Source: Cornus controversa (lineage: Eukaryota; Streptophyta; Magnoliopsida; Cornales; Cornaceae). Taken from it: DNA of 64,000 nucleotides. Made by a program: the position numbers and the translations under genes. Below the pieces are notes generated by a model. It ran no database searches and was not told where the DNA came from. It worked only from the letters and a program-made list of their open reading frames with translations. Location: assembly GCA_026545225.1 (NCBI GenBank), contig CM048852.1:57729146-57793145 (forward strand), in the 5' to 3' direction. Positions 34,156 to 47,560 of this stretch are shown one piece after another; position 1 is the first letter of the stretch; every line of letters begins with the position of its first letter.

Positions 34156-37100
34156 TTAATAGTTGTTGTGTTTTAAGTGTTATACATGAGATGTTTTATT
34201 TGAACTATATGTGATTGTACAATTCACATATTGACATTTTATAGATTATTCATGTATGATTAAGCTATTGTTACTTGAGTAGGTCAATAAACTTTAATAA
34301 TGCAGTAAAAGACGTAATAATATATTTAATATCTTAATCATGTGAAATAAATAATGTAAATATTTAACTTTATATTAATAATATGTATATTTGCTTATTA
34401 GGTTGTATTCCACTCTTGAACATTTTTTAGATTACATAATGAATGGTTGAGACGATGTTTCTGTTGTACTAGATTGAAGAATTTTAAATTTGTATTTGAA
34501 CTTAGTTGGCAATTAATATGACGATGATGTAATAATGAAGGTGTTTGGGATGCCTTCCCGCCTTCAAGTTTGTTGAATTGAATTCTTGTTAACTTCATTT
34601 GCATAATTTATTTCTTATTTGAGTTAGGATGCAAAAATTAATGTAATGTTACTTGATAAATTTGTAATTTTATGACATTTTATCGGTCTATTATTATATT
34701 TTTCACAAAACACCAAGGGCATTTCAGTCACTACAATGTAAGGTTTAGGCAATATCCGGAATAGACCCCCTCTAGTTTCAATAATCCCACCTCCTCAATT
34801 TTGAGTTCACATATTGATTTTTCCCTTCGTTAGTGTGACGTCAGTAGAAAAATGGAATCTGCTGACGTCAGCAGCATAAAAATGTATGAATAGTCATTTG
34901 TGCCCTTCTTATATATAAAATGACATCTTTGACCTCATTAATCAATACATAATTACAAAAATACCCTTACAAACTCTCTTGTTCTTTCTTTTTTTTCTTA
35001 CTTTTCTTTTTTTCTTTCTCCTCTCTCCTCCGATTCTCTCTCTTCTTTTTTTCTCTCTCGGCTTCATCTTTCTCACCCTCTCTTGGCTTCTCTTCTTCCT
35101 CATCTCTCTCACTCTTCCTATTTTTTTTTGCCACTGAACATTTCTTCCCTGTAGAAATTGAGCCATCACAAAAGACCACCATTGTACCACCATCAACCTC
35201 TTATACATACCATTGTCTTCCCCGTCAAGAGACCTAAAGACCCATCACCACCCGCCGTCGATCATGGCCATTCTTGCCACTACCAAAGACCATCAACGGT
35301 CACCAACCGAAGCTTACAACTGAGCTCAATGTCCACCCACTACCACCTTACATCTTCACCATCCGAAGAAGACCCAACACCACAATGAACCCTTATGCAC
35401 AGCCTACTACTCATCGTCGAAACTCCACCAATTCTACTGCCATGGTTGCTGATCTCCTTCTCCATTGACAGTTAACGCCATCGCCGGAATGACCTTTGCT
35501 GTGGACCACCATCCGGCCATGGAAGAGGGAGTAAGGGATGAGAGAAAATGTGAGAGACCCACAACCAACTCACTGCTAGTTGAAGTTCTCTTTAGGACAT
35601 TTATACACAGGACACACACACACACAAAAAATATATATATATACACACACACATTTATACATAGCTTCTCTCTCTCTCTCTTTCTTTTTCTCTCTCTCAC
35701 CCGATTCTCAGTCATTCCTTCTTCCCTCTTAATTGGGTCTCCTCCGATAAAGCTCACAACCATTTCAGTTAAAGCTCTCTCCACTCACTGCTAGAGCGCC
35801 ACTACTCATCACTCACCACGTCAACCACTTACCACCATTAGCCACTACTCGAGTCTCCACCGATGAAAACCCACAACTAACTCAAGTCAAAACAACTTCG
35901 AACAACACCAAGAATCCCCACTGCCACCGTCCAATCATCGGTCGAACACCTGAATGCCATGGTTACCATTTGAAGGCCATCGAAAAACACCCACGACCAG
36001 AAACTCACTGTCTATGGCCAAAAGCCAAAGCTCTACTGTGAAGCCGTGAACACGCTTTAAGCATCTAGTGTGGGTTTGCTTTAGAATCGATTTTTGTTAA
36101 TTAGTTTACTCTGGCATTGGGTCTTCATCGGTGGAGTGGGTTGTCGGTTAAATTGGTTGGGTTTAAAACAAATCTAACTAATTGTCTCTTCTAAATTGAC
36201 GGCACAGAGAGAGAACGACATGGGTTCTTGGTTTGAAGATGGCGATGGAAGTGATGGTGGTTGCTCGGTGGGTTCATGGTTGCATGTTGTTCACATAATA
36301 GTGTTCTAGTATTTTACAGGTTGGCCATGGTGGGTCTTGGCAGTGGTTTTGTAGGGGAAGATGGAAGAATAATGAGGTTTAAAGTGGTATTGGTATGTTG
36401 TTGATAATGGCGTGGGTGAGAAGGAAAGAGAAAGAGGGGATGGGTTTCGCTGACACTATATTCCAATGTCTTCCATTTTTTTTGACAGTGGTGCTTCGAC
36501 TAATGATCGTAGCCAGTTGAGCTTGGTGTTGGATGTGAGTTGCGCAGTGCAGAAGCGGTTGCGAAAAGTATTTTAGAACCTAGAGGGGGGTGAATAGGAT
36601 CACTTGCTCGTTTGCTTAATTTTTAATTAATTCAATTTTAAGTCCAATTAATCAAACAATTAAAGCAAGCAAATAAATAAAGTGCAAGTAAAGAAAAGAA
36701 TGCGCCAGATATACGTGAAAACCCAAGGCGGAAAAAACCACGGAGGGAGGCGGCACGCCTCAGGGAACCAATTCACTATGATGAAGTAAAGTACAACAGA
36801 CTCTGTCTCAGTCTCACACCCCTCTTCACTCTGTCAAGAATCTGATGTTGAACACCTCAGGCTTATGATTGCGACAACACGTCCAACTGCTGCAGACTTC
36901 CGGCTAACGTCACCACCCTTACAGAAAGGTTGCTGGAAGAACCAAAATACTCAACAAGTATTTTGTTCCCTTCGTAGTGCAATCTGATTACCTTTCTTCC
37001 TCAGCAAGCAAACAAGCGAAGAACCTTCAATCCAATGTTCTGATCAGCAAATCAATTTGATGCAGTCTCTGAGCAGCTAATCAGAAGTAGAACACCATCC

Positions 37101-38519
37101 TAAAAATCACTCGTGTAATATGGATGTGTGTTCTTAAAAATATATAAACCCTAATTATTATGTATATACTTTCTCTCTCTAAAAATAATATTCCAGGGCC
37201 TTCTTTGTAGAGAAAATATGAATACATATATATAGGCAAGGAAGTCCTAATTCTACTTGGAAAAGAAGTTGAATACCAAAATAGAACTTTCCTACAAGTT
37301 TCAAACCCAATAGGAATCAGAATTTCCATCAAAATCTATTTCCTATTTGGAACATGCTAAGTGGGACCGATGCCAAATAAATAGGACCGGTGGGACTTTT
37401 TGAAAACTTGCAAAAACTAAACTGCCGAGAAAAATTGGACCGGTCCTAAATATTGGGGACCGGTCCTACTTTGAAAAACCATAATATTTTCATGAAAATC
37501 CTGGTTTTTCAAAATAGGCTCAGAACTAAAAAGTGCAGAGTGTCCTCACCATACTTACCTGTACTATATGGTGTTCTAACTGATTTATCAGCTTCCATGC
37601 ATTTGAGTGTCAGCTCTAAGTTATTGATGATCGATACAAAGAATAATTCAAAAATTACAACTCAATCAATCAAGTTTTGATCACCGAAATATGCCAATTA
37701 CAAATTTATATCTCACAATGGAGAGAGAAAGAGAGGGGAAGAGAAACCGAGAGGGAAAAGAGGGAGAGAGAGGACAATTCGATCTTTTAGCATCACCAAT
37801 TTTTATTAATTAAATTAAATAAATTAATTAGGGGTAAATTTGTAAAATCACCAAAAGTCATTAATTTAACTAATGAACATTAGTTACAAGGGGTGTAGTC
37901 AAAATTTTTAAAACTAGAAAGAGTTTAGTCGGGATATTGCCTAACTGAAAAAGTGTAAGTGGTATTTACTCAATTATTAAAATAATATTAAAATTCATTT
38001 TCAACCGCCTACCAAGAAGGTATGATTATAATTTATTTTAGAATTAAATATGGCTGACTATGTGTATTCAAAAAATCCATAAATCCATGAACCGATCCGA
38101 ACCAAAGCTAATCCGTTGGTAATGGTTCAGTTTTGGATTTAAAAATGCAAATCTGTTGGCAAAGGTTAGGTTCACGAATTGGTGCTTGAAAAATTCGATC
38201 CGAACCGTAAAACCAAACTGTGGTCAAACTGTGGCTAATCCAAACATTTATAAATATATTTTATAATTTATATGATATAATGATACCAAGAAGGTATGAT
38301 TAAAATTTAAATATATTATTCTTTGTATTTATTATTAAATACTGAGTAGGCTCAATTCGCCAATCCGAACTGAATCAGTCTGTTTTCTAACGGTTCAGTT
38401 CCGATTAGGTTTGGCCATGGTTCGGTTCGGATTGGAATTTAACCAATCCGTGAAACACGGTTCAGATTAAGTTTAGTGTCTAATCCGAACCACATAGAAG
38501 GTATGATGTTGTCTCCACA
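34156..38519 (+). repeat. 4,364-bp tandem unit 2 of 3
   Basis: Reads identical to unit 1 wherever I compared, including microsatellite lengths. The solo LTR lies at 36534-37717 and the TIR element at 34717-37971. The junction with unit 1 shows only a 3-bp microhomology (TTA). Confidence 0.97.
36534..37717 (-). mobile_element. Solo LTR, tandem unit 2
   Basis: Same sequence as 32170-33353, carried along by the 4,364-bp duplication and not by a separate insertion. Confidence 0.78.
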
Positions 38520-41500
38520 TTAATAGTTGTTGTGTTTTAAGTGTTATACATGAGATGTTTTATTTGAACTATATGTGATTGTACAATTCACATATTGACA
38601 TTTTATAGATTATTCATGTATGATTAAGCTATTGTTACTTGAGTAGGTCAATAAACTTTAATAATGCAGTAAAAGACGTAATAATATATTTAATATCTTA
38701 ATCATGTGAAATAAATAATGTAAATATTTAACTTTATATTAATAATATGTATATTTGCTTATTAGGTTGTATTCCACTCTTGAACATTTTTTAGATTACA
38801 TAATGAATGGTTGAGACGATGTTTCTGTTGTACTAGATTGAAGAATTTTAAATTTGTATTTGAACTTAGTTGGCAATTAATATGACGATGATGTAATAAT
38901 GAAGGTGTTTGGGATGCCTTCCCGCCTTCAAGTTTGTTGAATTGAATTCTTGTTAACTTCATTTGCATAATTTATTTCTTATTTGAGTTAGGATGCAAAA
39001 ATTAATGTAATGTTACTTGATAAATTTGTAATTTTATGACATTTTATCGGTCTATTATTATATTTTTCACAAAACACCAAGGGCATTTCAGTCACTACAA
39101 TGTAAGGTTTAGGCAATATCCGGAATAGACCCCCTCTAGTTTCAATAATCCCACCTCCTCAATTTTGAGTTCACATATTGATTTTTCCCTTCGTTAGTGT
39201 GACGTCAGTAGAAAAATGGAATCTGCTGACGTCAGCAGCATAAAAATGTATGAATAGTCATTTGTGCCCTTCTTATATATAAAATGACATCTTTGACCTC
39301 ATTAATCAATACATAATTACAAAAATACCCTTACAAACTCTCTTGTTCTTTCTTTTTTTTCTTACTTTTCTTTTTTTCTTTCTCCTCTCTCCTCCGATTC
39401 TCTCTCTTCTTTTTTTCTCTCTCGGCTTCATCTTTCTCACCCTCTCTTGGCTTCTCTTCTTCCTCATCTCTCTCACTCTTCCTATTTTTTTTTGCCACTG
39501 AACATTTCTTCCCTGTAGAAATTGAGCCATCACAAAAGACCACCATTGTACCACCATCAACCTCTTATACATACCATTGTCTTCCCCGTCAAGAGACCTA
39601 AAGACCCATCACCACCCGCCGTCGATCATGGCCATTCTTGCCACTACCAAAGACCATCAACGGTCACCAACCGAAGCTTACAACTGAGCTCAATGTCCAC
39701 CCACTACCACCTTACATCTTCACCATCCGAAGAAGACCCAACACCACAATGAACCCTTATGCACAGCCTACTACTCATCGTCGAAACTCCACCAATTCTA
39801 CTGCCATGGTTGCTGATCTCCTTCTCCATTGACAGTTAACGCCATCGCCGGAATGACCTTTGCTGTGGACCACCATCCGGCCATGGAAGAGGGAGTAAGG
39901 GATGAGAGAAAATGTGAGAGACCCACAACCAACTCACTGCTAGTTGAAGTTCTCTTTAGGACATTTATACACAGGACACACACACACACAAAAAATATAT
40001 ATATATACACACACACATTTATACATAGCTTCTCTCTCTCTCTCTTTCTTTTTCTCTCTCTCACCCGATTCTCAGTCATTCCTTCTTCCCTCTTAATTGG
40101 GTCTCCTCCGATAAAGCTCACAACCATTTCAGTTAAAGCTCTCTCCACTCACTGCTAGAGCGCCACTACTCATCACTCACCACGTCAACCACTTACCACC
40201 ATTAGCCACTACTCGAGTCTCCACCGATGAAAACCCACAACTAACTCAAGTCAAAACAACTTCGAACAACACCAAGAATCCCCACTGCCACCGTCCAATC
40301 ATCGGTCGAACACCTGAATGCCATGGTTACCATTTGAAGGCCATCGAAAAACACCCACGACCAGAAACTCACTGTCTATGGCCAAAAGCCAAAGCTCTAC
40401 TGTGAAGCCGTGAACACGCTTTAAGCATCTAGTGTGGGTTTGCTTTAGAATCGATTTTTGTTAATTAGTTTACTCTGGCATTGGGTCTTCATCGGTGGAG
40501 TGGGTTGTCGGTTAAATTGGTTGGGTTTAAAACAAATCTAACTAATTGTCTCTTCTAAATTGACGGCACAGAGAGAGAACGACATGGGTTCTTGGTTTGA
40601 AGATGGCGATGGAAGTGATGGTGGTTGCTCGGTGGGTTCATGGTTGCATGTTGTTCACATAATAGTGTTCTAGTATTTTACAGGTTGGCCATGGTGGGTC
40701 TTGGCAGTGGTTTTGTAGGGGAAGATGGAAGAATAATGAGGTTTAAAGTGGTATTGGTATGTTGTTGATAATGGCGTGGGTGAGAAGGAAAGAGAAAGAG
40801 GGGATGGGTTTCGCTGACACTATATTCCAATGTCTTCCATTTTTTTTGACAGTGGTGCTTCGACTAATGATCGTAGCCAGTTGAGCTTGGTGTTGGATGT
40901 GAGTTGCGCAGTGCAGAAGCGGTTGCGAAAAGTATTTTAGAACCTAGAGGGGGGTGAATAGGATCACTTGCTCGTTTGCTTAATTTTTAATTAATTCAAT
41001 TTTAAGTCCAATTAATCAAACAATTAAAGCAAGCAAATAAATAAAGTGCAAGTAAAGAAAAGAATGCGCCAGATATACGTGAAAACCCAAGGCGGAAAAA
41101 ACCACGGAGGGAGGCGGCACGCCTCAGGGAACCAATTCACTATGATGAAGTAAAGTACAACAGACTCTGTCTCAGTCTCACACCCCTCTTCACTCTGTCA
41201 AGAATCTGATGTTGAACACCTCAGGCTTATGATTGCGACAACACGTCCAACTGCTGCAGACTTCCGGCTAACGTCACCACCCTTACAGAAAGGTTGCTGG
41301 AAGAACCAAAATACTCAACAAGTATTTTGTTCCCTTCGTAGTGCAATCTGATTACCTTTCTTCCTCAGCAAGCAAACAAGCGAAGAACCTTCAATCCAAT
41401 GTTCTGATCAGCAAATCAATTTGATGCAGTCTCTGAGCAGCTAATCAGAAGTAGAACACCATCCTAAAAATCACTCGTGTAATATGGATGTGTGTTCTTA

Positions 41501-42883
41501 AAAATATATAAACCCTAATTATTATGTATATACTTTCTCTCTCTAAAAATAATATTCCAGGGCCTTCTTTGTAGAGAAAATATGAATACATATATATAGG
41601 CAAGGAAGTCCTAATTCTACTTGGAAAAGAAGTTGAATACCAAAATAGAACTTTCCTACAAGTTTCAAACCCAATAGGAATCAGAATTTCCATCAAAATC
41701 TATTTCCTATTTGGAACATGCTAAGTGGGACCGATGCCAAATAAATAGGACCGGTGGGACTTTTTGAAAACTTGCAAAAACTAAACTGCCGAGAAAAATT
41801 GGACCGGTCCTAAATATTGGGGACCGGTCCTACTTTGAAAAACCATAATATTTTCATGAAAATCCTGGTTTTTCAAAATAGGCTCAGAACTAAAAAGTGC
41901 AGAGTGTCCTCACCATACTTACCTGTACTATATGGTGTTCTAACTGATTTATCAGCTTCCATGCATTTGAGTGTCAGCTCTAAGTTATTGATGATCGATA
42001 CAAAGAATAATTCAAAAATTACAACTCAATCAATCAAGTTTTGATCACCGAAATATGCCAATTACAAATTTATATCTCACAATGGAGAGAGAAAGAGAGG
42101 GGAAGAGAAACCGAGAGGGAAAAGAGGGAGAGAGAGGACAATTCGATCTTTTAGCATCACCAATTTTTATTAATTAAATTAAATAAATTAATTAGGGGTA
42201 AATTTGTAAAATCACCAAAAGTCATTAATTTAACTAATGAACATTAGTTACAAGGGGTGTAGTCAAAATTTTTAAAACTAGAAAGAGTTTAGTCGGGATA
42301 TTGCCTAACTGAAAAAGTGTAAGTGGTATTTACTCAATTATTAAAATAATATTAAAATTCATTTTCAACCGCCTACCAAGAAGGTATGATTATAATTTAT
42401 TTTAGAATTAAATATGGCTGACTATGTGTATTCAAAAAATCCATAAATCCATGAACCGATCCGAACCAAAGCTAATCCGTTGGTAATGGTTCAGTTTTGG
42501 ATTTAAAAATGCAAATCTGTTGGCAAAGGTTAGGTTCACGAATTGGTGCTTGAAAAATTCGATCCGAACCGTAAAACCAAACTGTGGTCAAACTGTGGCT
42601 AATCCGAACATTTATAAATATATTTTATAATTTATATGATATAATGATACCAAGAAGGTATGATTAAAATTTAAATATATTATTCTTTGTATTTATTATT
42701 AAATACTGAGTAGGCTCAATTCGCCAATCCGAACTGAATCAGTCTGTTTTCTAACGGTTCAGTTCCGATTAGGTTTGGCCATGGTTCAGTTCGGATTGGA
42801 ATTTAACCAATCCGTGAAACACGGTTCAGATTAAGTTTAGTGTCTAATCCGAACCACATAGAAGGTATGATGTTGTCTCCACA
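38520..42883 (+). repeat. 4,364-bp tandem unit 3 of 3
   Basis: Identical to units 1 and 2 except two substitutions I noticed near its right end: A to G at 42606 and G to A at 42788. The TIR element lies at 39081-42335. The array then passes into unique sequence TTGGAGAGGGTGTG. Confidence 0.97.
40898..42081 (-). mobile_element. Solo LTR, tandem unit 3
   Basis: Same sequence as 32170-33353, carried along by the 4,364-bp duplication. Confidence 0.78.
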
Positions 42884-42935
42884 TTATTGGAGAGGGTGTG
42901 ATGTCGTCTTCGCCCACTACCGTCATGGTTATCCA

Positions 42936-43027
42936 TCCTACTACCTCATAGCATATTAGTAATATATTTAATTGTTAAGCAAAGTAGTGTATCTAATACT
43001 CCTACTACCTCATAGCATATTAGTAAG
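42936..43027 (+). repeat. Short direct repeat
   Basis: CTACTACCTCATAGCATATTAGTAA occurs at about 42938-42962 and again at about 43003-43027, 65 bp apart. It may be a small slippage or repair-patch duplication next to the array edge. Confidence 0.75.
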
Positions 43028-43052
43028 TCTCACAAACCAAATGCATTACATA

Positions 43053-45111
43053 TAAGGGTGGCAAATTGGGTGCAAACTCGCCAACCTGCCCATATCTGTC
43101 CAGGCAAAAATGGATATGGGTGACTTATTTTCTTAAACGGGTCATAAACGAGTTGGATAATTATAAACCAATAATTGACGGGTTAGATAGGTTGAGTATG
43201 GGTACCTATATTCAATTCATCTTCCACCCATAAAATAAAATGTGAATTAAAGTTTCTCTCTTATATCTAACATCTCTCTCTTTGATCTCACTTCTCTCTC
43301 TCTCTTCCCTTTCTTTCTCTTCGATCCCACCTCTCTTTCCCTTTCTCTCTCTATACTTGGTCAATCTTTTTTTTTTTAGAAAAAAATATTTTAGTAAGAA
43401 TTCTATTTGTAGAAAAAAATAATATTTTTCCTTTTTAGTAATTATTGTAGGGTTTCACCAAAATAATATATATATATTCATCGTCTTATATAGGATTCAT
43501 GAACGAACTTGTTATTTTCCACTGCAGTACATCTCTTATCAATCCTAAAAAAGTAGAATTGAGTAAACTAAGCATACATAATAATAATATGTAGGTTTGT
43601 GTTTTGATATTGGAAGCTGTAAGTACAAGTTCATCCATTATTCTTTTCCTTGTATTTATTTATTTATTATTCTAAGCATTGTCATTTTACACTATAATAA
43701 TAATAAATAAATAAATAATCTTAATTTGAATGTAATATATTTTCAAGTTTGACATTTAGTCAGTCATCTTAGCTGTTAGGTCAGCGAAACTTGCATTCCA
43801 ATAAATTAATTAATAGCCAAATTAAAAAGAGATTATAATTATTATGCAAGTATTGATATAAAAATATATATATACCATACACACTGTATAAGGAAGTGTT
43901 CTCTGAAATTTATTAGGTGATATCAAAAAAATACCTAGAGTTTTATTCACAGAATCCAAGAAAAATAAATAGACCAAAAATTGAATTATTTTGATTCAGA
44001 CCAGCACAGATATATACTAGGACAATACTTGGGTCCAACCCTAGGTGAATGAACTTCGCCGTCCTACATGATGTGGTCCAGTGAAATATTGACAATTTTT
44101 TAAAAATTTAAAAATTAAAAATGGGTCAAACTCGGTAAGTTAACAAACGGGTAACAATAATCTCTCTTTAACATTAATTAACAAAAATTTCTCTCATCCC
44201 ACCTTCTCTCTCGTATTTCTCTCTCTATATATGCAACATATTATGATTCTCTCTCTCTCACTCATCTCTTTCTCTATATCTACTACCAGATCTGCAGCAA
44301 ATCTCCTTATCTAACCCAACCTCCGTACAATACCTTATCGCCGCTCCACCCTCCGCCACCACCACTAAGAAACCCTAATTTCCATATATATGTACTTTAT
44401 ATCACACATATATATATTTGCAACAATAACAGAAATATATATTTATTTCCCAAAACAAAGACAAATACTTGAAAGAAACTCCATTATTTGCAAGTTGAAT
44501 CTAATTTTTATTCGTTCAATTTTATCTCCATTAGCAAGCAAAAAGAAATTTATGATTTAAATTTCAAATCAAACTGAAGTTATTTTAGAAAGATCTATCT
44601 TCTTGGTTTTGTATGTATTTACCTTTTTTGAGAGTCATTCCTTATTATTTCTTGGACACTAGGTGTGTGTGTGTGTATATATATATATTACCTGAAACGA
44701 AGAGAGAATCAAAGATTTCGATGGTTTTGCTTAAGAGGAATGGGATTATAGAGGGGTCAATTGGGTTAATCCATTAAAAAATGTATCTAATTTATTTTTA
44801 ATTTTATTTAATTTTTTATAATTTTAGGACACTTGTCAAATATTTGTTAGGCCACGTCATGCAAAAGAACGAAGTTCATCCACCCAAGGTTGGATCCAAG
44901 TATTGTCCTATATACTATATGTGTTTGTTTGTAGATATATAAATACATTAATATTTTTTGCTACTGTCGTGTCTAGTCGAATCAAATATGGGTTGATGAG
45001 TTGATCCAACCCATATTTGACCCGCTACAAACGGATTGAATATGGGTCACAACCCATATTCAACCCGCCCATATTCGACCCAGTTGAAACCTGCCCAATT
45101 TGCCACCCCTA
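43053..45111. mobile_element. Non-autonomous hAT element, 2,059 bp, hosting a nested Mutator-like element
   Basis: Left end TAAGGGTGGCAAATTGGG, right end the inverse of TAGGGGTGGCAAATTGGGC. Subterminal ATGGGT / ACCCAT words repeat in inverted order. Flanked by a perfect 8-bp duplication ATTACATA (43045-43052 and 45112-45119), fitting hAT. The interior contains CT-rich tracts and the nested element at 44020-44908. No transposase frame is seen. Confidence 0.87.
44020..44908. mobile_element. Nested Mutator-like element, 889 bp
   Basis: Left end GGACAATACTTGGGTCCAAC, right end the inverse of GGACAATACTTGGATCCAAC. The inverted repeat continues through GGTGAATGAACTTCG (about 60 bp). Flanked by a perfect 9-bp duplication TATATACTA (44011-44019 and 44909-44917). 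The interior is CT-rich then AT-rich without a long frame. It lies wholly within the hAT element, so it inserted later. Confidence 0.88.
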
Positions 45112-45367
45112 ATTACATATAAGACTGTTTTAATACATCAAATTTATTAGGGTAAATTACCCCAACCTTTCTTCAGGTTTGATTAAATCTCCCACAGATA
45201 AAACATTTTGAAAAAGCATGGTCATCCATTCTTGAAGTTTTGTATAATTATTCTGATCAATCACCCTGACTTCAATTAAGGTTTAAGTCCGTTAATGAAA
45301 TAATAGTAAATACCAAAATTATTCTGATATAGAAGAAAAATGGTTTAAATGTCTCTATTAATTATGA

Positions 45368-46388
45368 GAGGCAATATTCGCACTCCCCTTTTGAATGGTT
45401 GCACTTCATTTCTTCTTTTCTTTTAAAGAAAATGACAAGAAAGCCCCTAAACTCGTTAATTCATCATTCTTTATCTTATAATACCATAAATACCCTTTTT
45501 ACTAATAAGGCCTGTGCATAATTTTTTTTTTCTCTCCTAAATCTACTTTCATTAAACCAACAAACAATTATAGCACATTACCCTTTCTACTAATAAGGCA
45601 TGTGCATGATTTTTTTTTCTCCTAAATCTACTTTCATTAAACCAACAAACAATTATAGCAGTTAGGGTTTTTATCATAATTGTATATTATATGTCATATA
45701 CAATTTTTTTTCATATGCGTGTAAAGGCTGGACAAATTTTATGTCATAGTTGTATATTATACTCATCTTTTTTTTCTTTTTTTTTTTGTTCTTTTCACAA
45801 GTTCAATGTTGTGATTTTATTGTCAAAATAGTCAGGGTTTTTATCATCAAAAAGCTAAATTTCAAGATTCAAAGACATTCCAAATTAATTCTTAAAAAAC
45901 AAATAAGGAAAAAAAATCCGAAAACTAATATCAAAGCATACAACAGAAAAAGAAAAATAAAAGAAAAAGTTATTATCACTATTAGCATCGAAGGAATTGA
46001 ATGTCTCACGAATATTTGATAGTTTTTCAATACTTTCCATGCTAACAAAATCAATTATTTTACTCAACTCGACCATTTCTTCATTTGTGAGATATTCCAT
46101 TGTTACGTAAAAAAATCAGTAAATCAAAAGAGATAATAGATACAAAGTAGAGAAAGAGAAAGAGTTTTGAGAGGTTGGAAGTCTAACGGAAAGAGGAAAG
46201 GGTTAAGAAAGTGGAAGACAAAAACATTAATTGGAAAGGGAGGAGATGAAAAAATCATACCATAAATGAAAGGTAGTTGTGGCATTTGAAAAAAAGTAAT
46301 TATTTGTTTATAAAGTTAAGTTAATGGAGTCATTTTTTATAACATTGGAGTGCAATCATTCAAAAGAAGAGTGCAAATATCGCCTCCC
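45368..46388. mobile_element. Mutator-like element, 1,021 bp
   Basis: Left end GAGGCAATATTCGCACTCC with TTTTGAATGGTTGCACTTC inward. The right end, reverse complemented, is GGGAGGCGATATTTGCACTC with TTTTGAATGATTGCACTCC inward. A probable 9-bp duplication with one mismatch flanks it (TAATTATGA / TATTTATGA). The TIR sequence and layout resemble those at 6905-8081 (gATATTGGCACTCC), so the two may be distant relatives. It contains a 90-bp tandem duplication (45503-45665). Confidence 0.75.
45503..45665 (+). repeat. Two-unit tandem repeat, about 85 bp each
   Basis: CTAATAAGGCMTGTGCATRATTTTTTT followed by CTCCTAAATCTACTTTCATT and CAACAAACAATTATAGCA occurs twice in succession inside the element at 45368-46388. 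Confidence 0.85.
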
Positions 46389-47560
46389 TATTTATGATTA
46401 ATTTCTTTTCATAAGTTCAATGTTGTGATTTTATTGTTTAGACTAAAATAACCTTCTTATAATCTATGTATATAATCTAACTAAGATTTTTAATTTGTAA
46501 CATTAGTATTATTTATTCAATCTAATATTTAATCTAATTACTGAAACATTAATGTTGTCCTCGTCATCTTGTAGCTATGAGTATTAATCTAATTATGTTC
46601 TTTCTTTTTTTTTTTTGTTAAACCAAGTAATGGTCTTCTTTATCCAATCTATAATCTATATTTATGATTAATTTCTTTTAGCAGCGCTCCACTCCAAGAA
46701 ATCGACAAAGCTCGCTTCGTGATCCCTCAAACTTGGTTTGATCTATCATTTATTAAATCTCTCTCTAAAATATTCACATTCACATAAATAGTTGGATCGA
46801 TTGAATTAGAAACAAAAGAAAAAAGTTTCTTTTTTTTTTTTTTTATGTTTGGTTTGTTAACAAGGAGAGAAAAGAAATTATTAGGAGATATTTAAAGGGA
46901 TAACTTATCCTTCCAAATATCTCATTTGATATCTTCTAAAAGTGAAATAAGACTTTGAGTAAAACATTCATAATACCAAAATTAACTTTAACATTTAAAT
47001 TACAAAGGAAATACGATACTAAATTGGTTAAAAAAAGTTTCTTTTCTTTTCTCTCATAACTTTTTCAAATAAGAATATTATACTTTCCTTTATTTTTTTT
47101 CATAATTTATTGAAACATAATTTCTTTTATAATTTATTTTATTTTATTTTTTCTTATAATTAACTAATGTTTTCCATTCTTTTCATTTCTCTCCTCTTTA
47201 TCCTAACAAAGTCTCAGTGCTGCTTCTGGCATATGTTTTTCCATTGATGTGAGTGAAGTTGTTCGAGCGAGATTTGGCCGAATAATGTGTGTGGACAGTG
47301 GAAATCTAATGGATAGCGAGAGAGGGGTCGTGTTCAATCTCCGTTCATTGACGGCCAATCACTCTATCAAAATTCTACTAGTTATGTTCTTTGCTTATTC
47401 TCTGATCTCCATCTCTACACTCCTTATTTTAACTCTCCGTCTCTCAGCGTTAGATGAAAAATATGATTTTTAACATTAGATACTCATATCCTTTATACAT
47501 GTTTGTATGTTCTACATCTACATGTATATAATTTGTGATTGCAGAAATATATATATTTTT
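46389..47560. other. Spacer with a possible unidentified exon-like block
   Basis: The sequence just outside the Mutator-like element (TTTCTTTTCATAAGTTCAATG, 46397-46417) also occurs inside it near 45788, suggesting local copying. At 46681-46735 a less AT-rich block follows CTTTTAG and precedes a GT, so it looks exon-like, but its translation matches nothing I know. At 47249-47473 a 75-codon plus-strand frame (MSEVVRARFGRIM...) ends with a hydrophobic segment. It also is unrecognised. The two could be remnants of one gene. Confidence 0.35.

Noticed and set aside
29792..42883. CRISPR-like or satellite interpretation of the regular repeats
   Set aside because: Unit length is 4.36 kb with complex content and only three copies. 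This is a segmental tandem duplication in a plant genome.
45750..46100. Frames inside the Mutator-like element
   Set aside because: Phe/Lys-rich translations of poly(T)/poly(A) stretches. Not transposase.
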